Below, piece by piece: positions 31,773 to 41,458 of a stretch of DNA of 64,000 nt (position 1 is its first letter; every line of letters starts with the position of its first letter). Source of the DNA: Neisseria lactamica NS19. Lineage in GTDB: Bacteria; Pseudomonadota; Gammaproteobacteria; Burkholderiales; Neisseriaceae. The position numbers were made by a program, and so were the translations under genes. The stretch is taken from assembly GCA_000193795.2 (NCBI GenBank), contig AEPI01000125.1, positions 1 to 64,000 of the forward strand, written 5' to 3'. The notes under the pieces are model-generated. The model worked only from the letters and a program-made list of their open reading frames with translations, did not search any database and was not told the origin of the DNA.

Positions 31773-33326
31773 TCAAATCGTACCGCTGCCCTGCGCTTTC
31801 GGTTTGGCGGCACTAAATTCCAGCTTGCTCAAAGCGGAGAGGTAGGCTTTGGCAGTGGCGACTAAAACGTCGGTATCCGCGCCCTGACCGTTGACGACGC
31901 GGTTGCCGCGCGCCAGTCGGACGCTGGTTTCGCCTTGGCTTTCCGTACCTTGCGTTACGGCGTTGACGGAATAAATCTGCAAAGTCGCGCCGCTTTGCGC
32001 CACGTTCTCAATCGCTTTGAAAATCGCATCGACAGGGCCGGAGCCTGTGGCGGAGGCGCGTTTTTCTTCGCCTTTGATGCTGAACACGATGTCGGCGCGC
32101 GGCTCTTCGCCGGTTTCGGTGCTGATTTTTTGGGAGATGAATTTATAGCTTTCGGTATTCATATTGCCTATTTCGTCCGACACCAGCGCGTGCAGGTCTT
32201 CATCGAAGATTTCGCGTTTTTTGTCGGCGAGTTCTTTGAAGCGGGCAAACGCGGCGTTCAGCGCCTCTTCGCTTTCCAACTCGATGCCCAAATCCGCCAG
32301 TTTGCTGCGGAACGCGCTGCGGCCGGACAATTTGCCCAAGGTCAGGCGGTTGGTTGACCAGCCGACCGATTCGGCAGTCATGATTTCATAGGTTTCGGGG
32401 TGTTTCAACACGCCGTCCTGATGGATGCCTGATTCGTGTGCAAAGGCGTTTGCGCCGACCACCGCCTTGTTGGGCTGAATCGGATAGCCGGTAATGGTGG
32501 ACACCAGTTTGGATACCGGCACGATTTGCGTGGTGTCGATGCCGGTTTCCAAGCCGAACAAATCATGACGTACTTTCAACGCCATCACGATTTCTTCAAG
32601 GCTGGCATTACCTGCGCGTTCGCCCAAACCATTGATGGTGCATTCCACTTGGCGCACGCCTGCCTGAACAGCGGCCAGCGAGTTGGCAACCGCCATACCC
32701 AAGTCGTTGTGGCAGTGGGTCGACCAGACTACTTTGTCGCCGTTGGGTACGCTTTTGATGATGTTGCTGATACGCTCGTACCACACGGAAGGGATGGAGT
32801 AGCCGACGGTATCGGGAATATTGATGGTGGTCGCGCCCGCTTCGATAACCGCCGTAAAGATTTTGGCGAGGAAGTCCAAATCCGAACGCACGGCGTCTTC
32901 GGCGGAAAATTCCACATCATCGGTGTATTCTTTGGCGATTTTCACTGCTTTGACCGCCGCATCGATAACCTGCTGCGGCTTCATTTTCAGTTTGTGCTCC
33001 ATGTGGATGGGGCTGGTGGCGATGAAGGTATGGATGCGTTTTTTCGGAGCGGGGGAAACGGCTTCACCTGCTTTGCGCACATCGTTTTCAACGGCACGCG
33101 CCAACGAGCAGACTGTGGATTTGGTGATGATTTTGGCAATCGCATTGACCGACTCGAAATCGCCCGGGCTGGCGGCGGCAAAGCCCGCCTCAATCACATC
33201 CACACCCATTTTCTCCAACTGGCGGGCAATGCGGATTTTCTCCTCTTTGGTCATGGATGCACCGGGCGACTGCTCGCCGTCGCGCATGGTGGTATCGAAA
33301 ATAATTACGCGGTTGGTCTGTGTCAT
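31773..33326 (-). CDS. leuA: 2-isopropylmalate synthase LeuA
   Basis: Condenses acetyl-CoA with 2-oxoisovalerate, the first committed step of leucine synthesis. 517 residues from ATG 33326. FDTTMRDGEQSPGASMTKEE, STHCHNDLGMAVANSLAA and the QDGVLKHPETYEIM segment are intact, and the C-terminal leucine-binding regulatory domain is present. GGAGAG lies 8 bases upstream of the ATG. The frame is open for 80 further codons upstream with their own start (see 33327-33566), so a 597-residue fused form is also possible. Confidence 0.95.
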   Translation of the reverse strand: MTQTNRVIIFDTTMRDGEQSPGASMTKEEKIRIARQLEKMGVDVIEAGFAAASPGDFESVNAIAKIITKSTVCSLARAVENDVRKAGEAVSPAPKKRIHTFIATSPIHMEHKLKMKPQQVIDAAVKAVKIAKEYTDDVEFSAEDAVRSDLDFLAKIFTAVIEAGATTINIPDTVGYSIPSVWYERISNIIKSVPNGDKVVWSTHCHNDLGMAVANSLAAVQAGVRQVECTINGLGERAGNASLEEIVMALKVRHDLFGLETGIDTTQIVPVSKLVSTITGYPIQPNKAVVGANAFAHESGIHQDGVLKHPETYEIMTAESVGWSTNRLTLGKLSGRSAFRSKLADLGIELESEEALNAAFARFKELADKKREIFDEDLHALVSDEIGNMNTESYKFISQKISTETGEEPRADIVFSIKGEEKRASATGSGPVDAIFKAIENVAQSGATLQIYSVNAVTQGTESQGETSVRLARGNRVVNGQGADTDVLVATAKAYLSALSKLEFSAAKPKAQGSGTI

Positions 33327-33566
33327 TTCAGTTCTCTCCAGAGATTCGTTTTTTTGTAAAAAAGCATTCAAATCCAGCGGTCTGCCTTGCACTTCCGCCA
33401 GCGCGGTCAGCTTTTGCAGTTGCGCCAAAGGCAGCGACCCGCGCGTGCGCCATTTGTAGATGGCGGCGGTTGTCGCGGCATTTTCGGGATTGTGCCGTTT
33501 CAACGCTTCGGCAAGCGCGTTCACGCCGCCGAAATAAGCAACCAAGCGGTCTATATCTAATTGCAT
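33327..33566 (-). CDS. Helix-turn-helix segment in frame with leuA
   Basis: 80 codons from ATG 33566 (AAGGA 8 bases upstream), with no stop before leuA. The peptide has a YdaS/Cro-type DNA-binding look: LVAYFGGVNALAEALKRHNP, IYKWRTRGSLPLAQLQKLTA. It can be an N-terminal extension of LeuA, or a separate leader domain with leuA restarted at its internal Shine-Dalgarno. No stop codon means a free peptide would need processing or frameshifting. A regulatory role over leucine synthesis is only an inference. Confidence 0.6.
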
Positions 33567-33678
33567 GGTAGTCCTTGTCTAAAATCAATCAGCCTACAGC
33601 AGAAATATAGACGGAATTATACGTATTTTGGACAAAACGACAATATAAATTTGAAAAAATCTCAATAAGCCGCCATAT

Positions 33679-33706
33679 ATTTTATTAATTTTATACATTT
33701 TGTCTA
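33679..33706 (-). promoter_or_regulatory. Candidate leuA promoter
   Basis: On the minus strand TAGACA, 16 bases, TAAAAT in an AT-rich stretch about 110 bases before the 33566 ATG. Confidence 0.4.
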
Positions 33707-33811
33707 TTTTATTGAAGATTTGGTTCGATTGTTGACAATTTCGGCGGAACAGGGCAAATTCGGCGGCACAAGGCGGCAACCCGGCGGGGCAAACCAACAA
33801 GGACGGAAACA

Positions 33812-34921
33812 ATGAAATACAAAAGAATCGTATTTAAAGTCGGCACATCTTCGATTACCCATTCGGACGGCAGCCTCTCGCGCAGCAAAATCCAAACCAT
33901 CACCCGCCAGCTTGCCGCATTGCATCACGCGGGACACGAGCCGGTCTTGGTGTCTTCCGGTGCGGTTGCCGCCGGTTTCGGTGCACTCGGTTTCAAAAAA
34001 CGCCCGGTCAAAATCGCCGACAAACAGGCTTCCGCCGCCGTCGGGCAGGGGCTGCTGATGGAAGAATATACGGCAAACCTGTCTTCAGACGGCATCGTGT
34101 CCGCACAAATCCTGCTCAACCGCGCCGACTTTGCCGACAAACGCCGCTACCAAAATGCAGGCAGCGCACTTTCCGTGCTGCTGCAACGCCGCGCAGTCCC
34201 CATTATCAATGAAAACGACACGGTTTCGGTTGAGGAGTTGAAAATCGGCGACAACGACACATTGAGTGCCCAGGTAGCGGCGATGATACAGGCAGACCTC
34301 TTGGTGCTGCTGACCGACATAGACGGTCTTTACACCGGCAACCCGAACAGCAATCCCGATGCCGTACGGCTGGACAAAATCGAACACATCAACCGTGAAA
34401 TCATCGAAATGGCGGGCGGCGCGGGTTCGGCAAACGGCACGGGCGGGATGCTGACCAAAATCAAGGCGGCGACGATTGCGACCGAATCCGGCGTACCGGT
34501 GTATATCTGTTCCTCGCTTAAAGACAACGCCCTTGCCGAAGCCGCCGGACATCAGGCGGACGGCTCGTTTTTCGTCCCCCGCGCCAAAGGTTTGCGGACG
34601 CAGAAGCAATGGCTGGCGTTCTATTCCGAAAGCCGGGGCAGCGTTTATGTGGACGAAGGTGCAGAACACGCCTTGTCCAAACAGGGGAAAAGCCTGCTGA
34701 TGTCGGGCATTGCCGGAATCGAAGGGCATTTTTCCCGTATGGACACCGTAACCGTGTACAGCAACGCAACCAAACAGCCCTTGGGTAAAGGGCGCGTCCT
34801 TTTCGGCTCTGCCGCCGCCGAAGACCTGCTCAAATCGCGTAAGGCGAAAGGCGTGTTCATCCATCGGGACGATTGGATTTCCATCACGCCAGAAATACAC
34901 CTGCTTCTGACCGAATTTTAA
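33812..34921 (+). CDS. proB: Glutamate 5-kinase ProB
   Basis: First enzyme of proline synthesis; phosphorylates glutamate. 369 residues: kinase domain (RIVFKVGTSSITHSDGSLSR, VSSGAVAAGFGALGF, NENDTVSVEELKIGDNDTLS, GTGGMLTKIKAA) and a C-terminal PUA domain (KGRVLFGSAAAEDLL). AAGGA upstream of the ATG. proA lies 780 bases on, separated by repeats and a Correia element, so the two may not be one transcript. Confidence 0.96.
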   Translation: MKYKRIVFKVGTSSITHSDGSLSRSKIQTITRQLAALHHAGHEPVLVSSGAVAAGFGALGFKKRPVKIADKQASAAVGQGLLMEEYTANLSSDGIVSAQILLNRADFADKRRYQNAGSALSVLLQRRAVPIINENDTVSVEELKIGDNDTLSAQVAAMIQADLLVLLTDIDGLYTGNPNSNPDAVRLDKIEHINREIIEMAGGAGSANGTGGMLTKIKAATIATESGVPVYICSSLKDNALAEAAGHQADGSFFVPRAKGLRTQKQWLAFYSESRGSVYVDEGAEHALSKQGKSLLMSGIAGIEGHFSRMDTVTVYSNATKQPLGKGRVLFGSAAAEDLLKSRKAKGVFIHRDDWISITPEIHLLLTEF

Positions 34922-35097
34922 GAAAACGCCCGCCCGCGCCGCGCCGGCAGGCGGCAGTTTTGGGACGATGCCGTTTCACGCACCGGAAAATGGGGGCTTG
35001 TTTGATATTTGATGTTTGACGTTCTCCTTCCGTCAAAATGAAATCGGGCGGCGCGGCGTATCATCGGCAACGGAACGGCAGAAACCCCTCCCCTGTC

Positions 35098-35249
35098 ATT
35101 CCCACGAAGGTGGGAATCCAATCTTTCGACCTCAAGACAACCTTTAATTCGTCATTCTCGCGAAAGGGGGAATCTGGTAATTTAACGCTAAAAGGATTTA
35201 TCAGGAATCACAGCAGTCTTTCCGTCGTCATTCCCGCGCAGGCGGGAAT
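35098..35249. repeat. dRS3 repeats between proB and proA
   Basis: ATTCCCACGAAGGTGGGAAT at 35098, a degenerate copy at 35154, and ATTCCCGCGCAGGCGGGAAT at 35230, with RS-like spacers. No gene seen in the 34922-35698 gap. Confidence 0.85.
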
Positions 35250-35293
35250 CCGGAAAAGAAAAGCCGCAGGAATTTATCAGAAATAACCGGAAC

Positions 35294-35447
35294 TATAGTG
35301 GATTAACAAAAATCAGGACAAGGCGGCGAGCCGCAGACAGTACAAATAGTACGAAACCGGTTCACTTGGTGCTTCAGCACCTTAGAAAATCGTTCTCTTT
35401 GAGCTAAGGCGAGGCAACGCCGTACCGGTTTTTGTTAATCCACTATA
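35294..35447. mobile_element. Correia element (CREE), about 154 bp
   Basis: TATAGTGGATTAA...TTAATCCACTATA; interior reverse-complement to that of the 30846 copy. Lies 250 bases upstream of proA and may influence its transcription. Confidence 0.95.
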
Positions 35448-35698
35448 AAAAAACCGGATTCCCGCTTTCACGGAAATAACGGGATTTCAGGTTTCTGTTT
35501 TTGCAGGAATGAGGAAGGTAAAATAAGGACGCTCGGGCTTTTTCTTTGAATTTGCGATATTTGAATTTTAAACCCGTTCGTTTTTCCAGCGCGATTGGGA
35601 AACACGTCCGCTTGAAATAAGGGCGCGCCCTTCCCATAAGGGTCGGGTTTGCCGGAACATCCGTCGCGGCAGTATGCCGTTTTTTTAAGGGAGAACCC

Positions 35699-36961
35699 AT
35701 GTCAAACACACAAAAACAGCTTGCCCTTGCCAAAGCGGCAAAAAAATCCGCCAACACGGCGGATACGGCAGAAAAAAACCGCGCGCTGCTTGCGATGGCG
35801 GACAGCTTGGAAGCGGCGGCGGAAGATATTTTGGCGGCAAACCGTTTGGATTTGGAAGCGGCGGCAGGCAAAATTCCCGAAAGCATGACCGACCGCCTTT
35901 TGTTGGACGGCAAACGCATTTGCGCGATGGCGGACGGCATCAGGGCGGTTGCCGCGCTGCCCGACCCCGTGGGCGAAATACTGGAAACCTCGACTCTGCC
36001 CAACGGCTTGGAAATCGTCAAAAAGCGCGTGGCGATGGGCGTTATCGGCATTATTTACGAAAGCCGCCCGAACGTTACTTCCGATGCGGCGGCTTTGGCA
36101 CTGAAAAGCGGCAGCGCGGTCGTATTGCGCAGCGGCAAAGATGCATTCCAATCCGCACGCGCCATCATTACCGCCCTGAAAACGGGGTTGGCGCAAACCC
36201 GCATCGACCCCGAAGCCGTACAGCTCATCGAAGACACCGGACGTGAGGGCAGTTACGAAATGATGAGGGCGAAGGATTATCTCGACCTGCTGATTCCGCG
36301 CGGCGGGGCGGGGCTGATACGGGCGGTGGTTGAAAATGCCGTCGTGCCGGTCATTGAAACGGGGACGGGCATCGTCCACATTTATATCGACAAGGATGCG
36401 GATTGGGACAAGGCGCTCCGTATCGTGTACAACGCCAAAACAAGCCGTCCGTCCGTGTGCAACTCGATGGAAGTGCTGCTGGTGCATGAAGACATTGCCG
36501 CCGACTTCCTGCCCAAGCTCGAACGGCTGTTGGTGCGCGACCGTATAGAAGCCGGACTGCCGCCCGTCCGCTTCCGTCCGAATCCGCAGGCGGCGCGGCA
36601 TATCGGCGGCGAAGCTGCCGGCGCAGACGATTTCGACACCGAGTTTTTAGACTACATCCTCGCCGTGAAAACCGTCGCTTCGGTCGAAGAGGCTGTCGGG
36701 CACATCGAAGCCCACGGCACGCACCATTCAGACGGCATCGTTACCGAAAACCGCCACGCTGCGGACTATTTCGCGACCCATATCGATTCTGCCGCCGTGT
36801 ATGTCAACGCGTCCACGCGCTTTACCGACGGCGGGGAATTCGGACTGGGGTGCGAAATGGGCATCTCCACGCAAAAGCTCCACGCGCGCGGCCCTATGGG
36901 TTTGAAAGAGCTGACAAGCTATAAATACATCATTCGGGGCGTTGGGCAGGTCAGGGAATAA
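35699..36961 (+). CDS. proA: Gamma-glutamyl phosphate reductase ProA
   Basis: Reduces glutamyl-5-phosphate with NADPH to glutamate semialdehyde, the step after ProB. 420 residues. GVIGIIYESRPNVTSDAAAL, VLRSGKDAFQSARAI, KTSRPSVCNSMEVLLVHED (catalytic Cys) and NASTRFTDGGEFGLGCEMGI are conserved. DUS hairpin follows. Confidence 0.96.
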   Translation: MSNTQKQLALAKAAKKSANTADTAEKNRALLAMADSLEAAAEDILAANRLDLEAAAGKIPESMTDRLLLDGKRICAMADGIRAVAALPDPVGEILETSTLPNGLEIVKKRVAMGVIGIIYESRPNVTSDAAALALKSGSAVVLRSGKDAFQSARAIITALKTGLAQTRIDPEAVQLIEDTGREGSYEMMRAKDYLDLLIPRGGAGLIRAVVENAVVPVIETGTGIVHIYIDKDADWDKALRIVYNAKTSRPSVCNSMEVLLVHEDIAADFLPKLERLLVRDRIEAGLPPVRFRPNPQAARHIGGEAAGADDFDTEFLDYILAVKTVASVEEAVGHIEAHGTHHSDGIVTENRHAADYFATHIDSAAVYVNASTRFTDGGEFGLGCEMGISTQKLHARGPMGLKELTSYKYIIRGVGQVRE

Positions 36962-36984
36962 TCCGCATCCGGGCATCCGCAAAA

Positions 36985-37011
36985 ATGCCGTCTGAAACCT
37001 TCAGACGGCAT
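36985..37011. terminator. Inverted DUS pair between convergent proA and ftsK
   Basis: ATGCCGTCTGAA and TTCAGACGGCAT three bases apart, followed by a T run. Confidence 0.8.
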
Positions 37012-37036
37012 TTTTATGTTTATCAACCTGCCCGTA

Positions 37037-40000
37037 TCATACATTATCCGAAGGAACCAGAATGCTGCGGTTGCCGTTGTGTTCCGGTGCGGACACAATG
37101 CCTTCCGCCTCCATCTGGTCAATCAGACGCGCGGCGCGGTTGTAGCCGATACGCAAAGCGCGCTGCACGCCGGAAATGCTGGCTTTGCGCGTTTTCAAAA
37201 CGACAGATACGGCCTCGTCGTACATCGGATCGGTTTCGCCGTCGCCGCTCCTGCCGATTCCCGGCAAATCGTCGGACATACCGCCGCTCAAAATGTCGCC
37301 GATGTAATCGGGTTCGCCAAACTGTTTCAGATATTCGACGACGCGGTGCACCTCTTCATCCGACGCAAATGCGCCGTGAACGCGTTGCGGATAGGCAGTA
37401 CCGGGCGGCAGGAACAGCATATCGCCCTGACCGAGCAGGTTTTCCGCGCCCATTTGGTCGAGAATCGTGCGGCTGTCGATTTTGCTGGACACTTGGAACG
37501 CGATACGCGTCGGGATGTTCGCCTTAATCAATCCTGTAATCACATCGACGCTGGGGCGTTGTGTGGCAAGGATCAGGTGGATGCCTGCCGCGCGGGCTTT
37601 TTGGGCGAGGCGGGCAATCAGTTCCTCGATTTTCTTGCCCGCCGTCATCATCAAATCGGCAAACTCATCGACCACGACCACGATAAACGGCAGTTTTTCC
37701 AAAGGTTCGGGATCGTCGGGCGTGAGGCTGAACGGATTGCCGATTTTTTCTCCCCTTGCTGCGGCTTCGGCGATTTTTTGATTGAAGCCCGCAAGATTAC
37801 GCACACCCATAAAGCTCATCAGGCGGTAGCGTTTTTCCATTTCGTTAACACACCAGTTCAGCGCGTTTGCCGCCAGCTTCATATCGGTAACGACAGGGGC
37901 GAGCAGGTGCGGGATGCCTTCGTAAATGCTCAATTCCAGCATTTTCGGATCGATCATAATCATACGCACGTCTTCCGGCGCGGCTTTGAACAGCATAGAC
38001 AGAATCATCGCGTTGACACCCACCGATTTGCCCGAACCGGTCGTACCGGCAACCAGCAAATGCGGCGCTTTGCCCAAGTCGGTAACGACGGGCTGTCCGG
38101 TGATGTCCTGACCGAGCGCGAGCGTCAGCTTGGATTTGGAGCCGGCAAACTCGGGCGAATTGAAGATTTCGCTCAGGCGTATCATTTGCCGTTTAGGATT
38201 AGGCAGCTCCAAGCCCATGCAGGTTTTGCCGGGGATGGTTTCGACAACGCGGATGGAAGCCACGCCGAGCGAACGCGCCAAGTCTTTTTCCAGATTCAAA
38301 ACCGAATTGCCGCGCACGCCGACATCGGGTTCGATTTCATAACGCGTAATCACGGGACCGGAATAAGAATCGACAACCTTGACCTTGACTTTGAACTCCG
38401 CCAGTTTTTCTTCGATGGTAATGCTGTTTTCCAACAGTTCTTCTTCGGTTTGCGTCGCCTCGGGATTGAACAGCGGAGGCAGAAGCAGGTCGGTTGTCGG
38501 CAAGTGTCCGGACAAGGCTTCCGCACCTTCGTCCCGAAACATCCCCGTATCCGGCAATACGCGGCAGGACGGCGGTTCGGACGGCACATCTTCAAACGGA
38601 TAAACCGCCTGACTGTCATGCCCGAACGCTTCGGTTTCCGACAGATATTGCCCGCTTGACCGCTCTGCCGCAACCTCACTGCCGTCATCCGCAATAGCGG
38701 CGGTTTCCTCCTGCCAATCTCCATTCAAAACATCATCGGCAAGATGGTCGGTTTCAGCAATGCGGCTGCGTTGCGCCTGCTCGAATCCTGCCGGCGGCTC
38801 ATAGGTACGGTTGTAGATTTCCGACACGGGCGGAGGCGGCAGAATATCGATTTCAGGCACGGCAACCGCCGGCACTTCGGGCGGCTCGACCACCCACGCA
38901 TCCGGCGCGGCAGGCTTTACGATAAGGGTATCGGCAGCTTCATCATCAATCGGACCGCCGTATCCCGCAGACAAAACGGTTTCCGTGAAAACATTTTCGG
39001 TTTCAGACGGCATTTCGACATCCCGTTTCCCGACAACCGTCCGACTTTCCGGAATCAGGCGCGAAATCCGCGCCTCCGCAGAAACCGTTGCCTTGTTCGG
39101 CTCTTTCAAATTGATGGGAACGCGGCGGACGCCGGCCATGCCGTCTGAAACGGATTCCCGAGGCGCATCCGACGGCTGCCCGTCAAATCCGGCATTGCTG
39201 CGGGGCGGGATATGCCGGACATGCCCGGCTTCAATTTCACGGCGTGCAGGCCGGGACGCACGTTCAAAATAGGGTTCGAACGCATCGTCCGAAGGCTCGG
39301 GGCTTTTGTCCGCCTCAGAAACGAACGCGCGCGCGCGCTGAAGCACCGGATCGTCCAAACCGATAATCGGCAGCCCTTCCATCGGCGTATCGGATACCCG
39401 TACCTTGGGCGCGGTCATTCCGTTTTTTTCAAACGCGCCGACATACCGCTCCTTCCTTGCCGCCGCAAGCGCATTGTTTAAAGCCCGCTTCGCCTCTTCC
39501 AATGTGATTTCCTGAAACGTTTGAACCGCCGGGCGGGCGGGCGGATACCCGCTTTCAGACGGCATAGGGATGCCGTTTTCCCGATCGGAACAGATGCTGC
39601 GGTTGCCGATGATGGCGGTTTCAATATCTTCCCCGCCGTCCGTCCGCTCCTGCGGGGCGCATCCTGCCGATTCATCCGCCGCATCCCCGGCATCATCCCG
39701 AGATTCGGACGCACCGTCCCGACCGTCTTCATCATCGTCGGGTACGCCGGGCACGCCGTCTTCATCATTGGAGGGAGCCGGCCGGTCCGGTTCGGACTCG
39801 TGTGCCAAATAACTCCGGCAAAAACGGACGATGCCGTCCGACAGGCAGCACACCATCACCTTAACTGCCCGGACAAGCATCAGGGCAAGCTCGGAAAAAT
39901 CGGGCATACCGTCTTTGATTTCCGGCGGCTCTGCCTGTTTTTCCCCTTTCTTTTCCTGCCACGCATAAACCTCGCGTATCCACTCGCGTTCGGATTGTGC

Positions 40001-40063
40001 GCGGACAACAAACAGGCCGGCAAGGGCAAGCAACAAAATAACAATCAAAACTATCCAAAACAT
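37037..40063 (-). CDS. ftsK: DNA translocase FtsK, single-helix N-terminus
   Basis: 1008 residues. A single membrane helix (FWIVLIVILLLALAGLFVVR) replaces the usual four, followed by ~480 residues of acidic, Pro-rich linker. The motor domain has Walker A LLVAGTTGSGKSVGVNAMIL, the VVVDEFADLMM Walker B and LATQRPSVDVITG. The C-terminal gamma winged helix (YDEAVSVVLKTRKASISGVQ) reads KOPS-type sequences. It pumps chromosome ends at the septum. Confidence 0.93.
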   Translation of the reverse strand: MFWIVLIVILLLALAGLFVVRAQSEREWIREVYAWQEKKGEKQAEPPEIKDGMPDFSELALMLVRAVKVMVCCLSDGIVRFCRSYLAHESEPDRPAPSNDEDGVPGVPDDDEDGRDGASESRDDAGDAADESAGCAPQERTDGGEDIETAIIGNRSICSDRENGIPMPSESGYPPARPAVQTFQEITLEEAKRALNNALAAARKERYVGAFEKNGMTAPKVRVSDTPMEGLPIIGLDDPVLQRARAFVSEADKSPEPSDDAFEPYFERASRPARREIEAGHVRHIPPRSNAGFDGQPSDAPRESVSDGMAGVRRVPINLKEPNKATVSAEARISRLIPESRTVVGKRDVEMPSETENVFTETVLSAGYGGPIDDEAADTLIVKPAAPDAWVVEPPEVPAVAVPEIDILPPPPVSEIYNRTYEPPAGFEQAQRSRIAETDHLADDVLNGDWQEETAAIADDGSEVAAERSSGQYLSETEAFGHDSQAVYPFEDVPSEPPSCRVLPDTGMFRDEGAEALSGHLPTTDLLLPPLFNPEATQTEEELLENSITIEEKLAEFKVKVKVVDSYSGPVITRYEIEPDVGVRGNSVLNLEKDLARSLGVASIRVVETIPGKTCMGLELPNPKRQMIRLSEIFNSPEFAGSKSKLTLALGQDITGQPVVTDLGKAPHLLVAGTTGSGKSVGVNAMILSMLFKAAPEDVRMIMIDPKMLELSIYEGIPHLLAPVVTDMKLAANALNWCVNEMEKRYRLMSFMGVRNLAGFNQKIAEAAARGEKIGNPFSLTPDDPEPLEKLPFIVVVVDEFADLMMTAGKKIEELIARLAQKARAAGIHLILATQRPSVDVITGLIKANIPTRIAFQVSSKIDSRTILDQMGAENLLGQGDMLFLPPGTAYPQRVHGAFASDEEVHRVVEYLKQFGEPDYIGDILSGGMSDDLPGIGRSGDGETDPMYDEAVSVVLKTRKASISGVQRALRIGYNRAARLIDQMEAEGIVSAPEHNGNRSILVPSDNV

Positions 40064-40232
40064 ATGCCGTTTCCCGCAAGACGGATGATGAACGATTAAA
40101 CCGGCTTATTTTAACGTGTTTCCATCCCAAACAAAACAGCCGGCCGGCAATTCCGCACAAACCGGCGCGGCTTTCGGTTTGCTCCCGCCGGCAGTATAAT
40201 GGCCGGCATTTCCTTGTCTTTTCGGCATTGTT

Positions 40233-40913
40233 ATGATTTTCCAAACAGTTTGGTTTCCGGATATGCTGCCGGGGGCTTCATGGATCGCACTCATCCTCCT
40301 ATTGGCGGCATCCGCACCGTCGGCATTCCGCTCACTTGCCCGCTACCGTTCCGCCGTCCCCGCCTGCGTGGTCATCGTCTCCGCCGCGTGGTGTTTGAAC
40401 GCCTCTGCCGGCGGCGGACAGCTTGCCCAGATGAACTACCACCTGCTTGCCGTCAACCTCGCCGCGCTGATGGTGGGCACTTCCGCCGCCTTTTGGCTTG
40501 CCGCGCTGCTGATGCTGCCCTACTGCCTGCTGTTTGCCGGTTCTGCCGGCGCATATCCTGCAAACGCTTTAGTGCTGATACTGCCCGCACTTGCCGTCAA
40601 CCGCCTGTCGCGTATGCTGGTCGACCGCCTGCCGCCCAATATTTTTGTCTTTATTTTCCTCAACGGATTTCTGGCTTCTGCGGCAGGCATCTTGCTGACC
40701 GGCGCGGTTACGGTTGCCGTTTTGGACGGCGCAAACGTGTTCGGAAAGGATGTTTTATGGCATTCCGCCCTGCCCGTCTTTATTTTGATCGCGTGGGCGG
40801 AAGCCTTCCTCAGCGGCATAGCCACCGCCATTTTTGTGGCATTGAAACCTCATTGGATCAATACGTTTGACGACAACCGGTATTTAAAGTCCGACCGCAG
40901 CATCTGGCAATAA
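40233..40913 (+). CDS. CbiM-like energy-coupling-factor membrane protein
   Basis: 226 residues with about six hydrophobic segments (IALILLLAASAPSAF, AALMVGTSAAFWLAALLMLP, FLASAAGILLTGAVTVAVLD). The layout and the RLSRMLVDRLPPNIFVFIFL region resemble CbiM/NikM-type substrate components of ECF metal transporters. No adjacent ECF ATPase is present, so it may be a solitary or unrelated membrane protein. Just before crcB. Confidence 0.65.
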   Translation: MIFQTVWFPDMLPGASWIALILLLAASAPSAFRSLARYRSAVPACVVIVSAAWCLNASAGGGQLAQMNYHLLAVNLAALMVGTSAAFWLAALLMLPYCLLFAGSAGAYPANALVLILPALAVNRLSRMLVDRLPPNIFVFIFLNGFLASAAGILLTGAVTVAVLDGANVFGKDVLWHSALPVFILIAWAEAFLSGIATAIFVALKPHWINTFDDNRYLKSDRSIWQ

Positions 40914-40926
40914 TCTTTCAGACGGC

Positions 40927-41301
40927 ATGGATACGCATAATATGTTCCCCCACATCCTTCCCCTCTCCATTGGAGCGGCATTCGGTGCAACTGCGCGCTG
41001 GCTGCTCAACCTCGCCGTTCCCGCATCAATACCTCCCGCCACAGGCAACCTGTTTGCCAACTGGATAGGTGCGTTTCTTATCGGAATCTTTGCCGAAACC
41101 GTCAACCACCCGCAATGGAAGCTGCTGCTGATTACCGGTTTTCTCGGCAGCCTGACCACGCTTTCCGGATTTTCGCTGGAAACCGTCACCCTGCTCCAAT
41201 CGAACCGTCCTGCTTCGGCACTTGCCAATATTTTCCTGCACACGGCAGGTTCGCTGCTGCTGACCTGGCTCGGGCTGAAGATAGGGACGGCAGTCAAATA
41301 A
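40927..41301 (+). CDS. crcB: Fluoride ion channel CrcB (Fluc)
   Basis: 124 residues, four membrane helices. GAAFGATARWLLNLA, NLFANWIGAFLIGIFAE and GFLGSLTTLSGFSLETV are the CrcB/Fluc signatures. Exports toxic fluoride as an antiparallel dimer. Its ATG overlaps the end of a reverse DUS (CAGACGGCATGG). Thirteen bases after the CbiM-like gene; likely one transcript. Confidence 0.93.
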   Translation: MDTHNMFPHILPLSIGAAFGATARWLLNLAVPASIPPATGNLFANWIGAFLIGIFAETVNHPQWKLLLITGFLGSLTTLSGFSLETVTLLQSNRPASALANIFLHTAGSLLLTWLGLKIGTAVK

Positions 41302-41421
41302 TCGCAAAAATTGCTTCCTTTGGTTTTGACATAATCTATAAATCGGCTTCTCTTGTTTCAATACTGCCTGTGCTAATTACCGTTCTAAAATTCAAATTGA
41401 GCTTTTAGGTCTATAACAAAG

Positions 41422-41458
41422 AAAAAGCCTTGGTAGGTTTATCCTACCAAGGCTTTTT
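41422..41458 (+). terminator. Strong hairpin terminator in a gene-free stretch
   Basis: AAAAAGCCTTGGTAGG...CCTACCAAGGCTTTTT, 16-bp perfect stem with a T run. It is 120 bases after crcB. It may end crcB, or a short RNA between the two. Confidence 0.75.

Noticed and set aside
37016..38659. Plus-strand frame of 547 codons
   Set aside because: Antisense shadow of the ftsK motor domain; composition rich in His, Phe and Gly without any domain.
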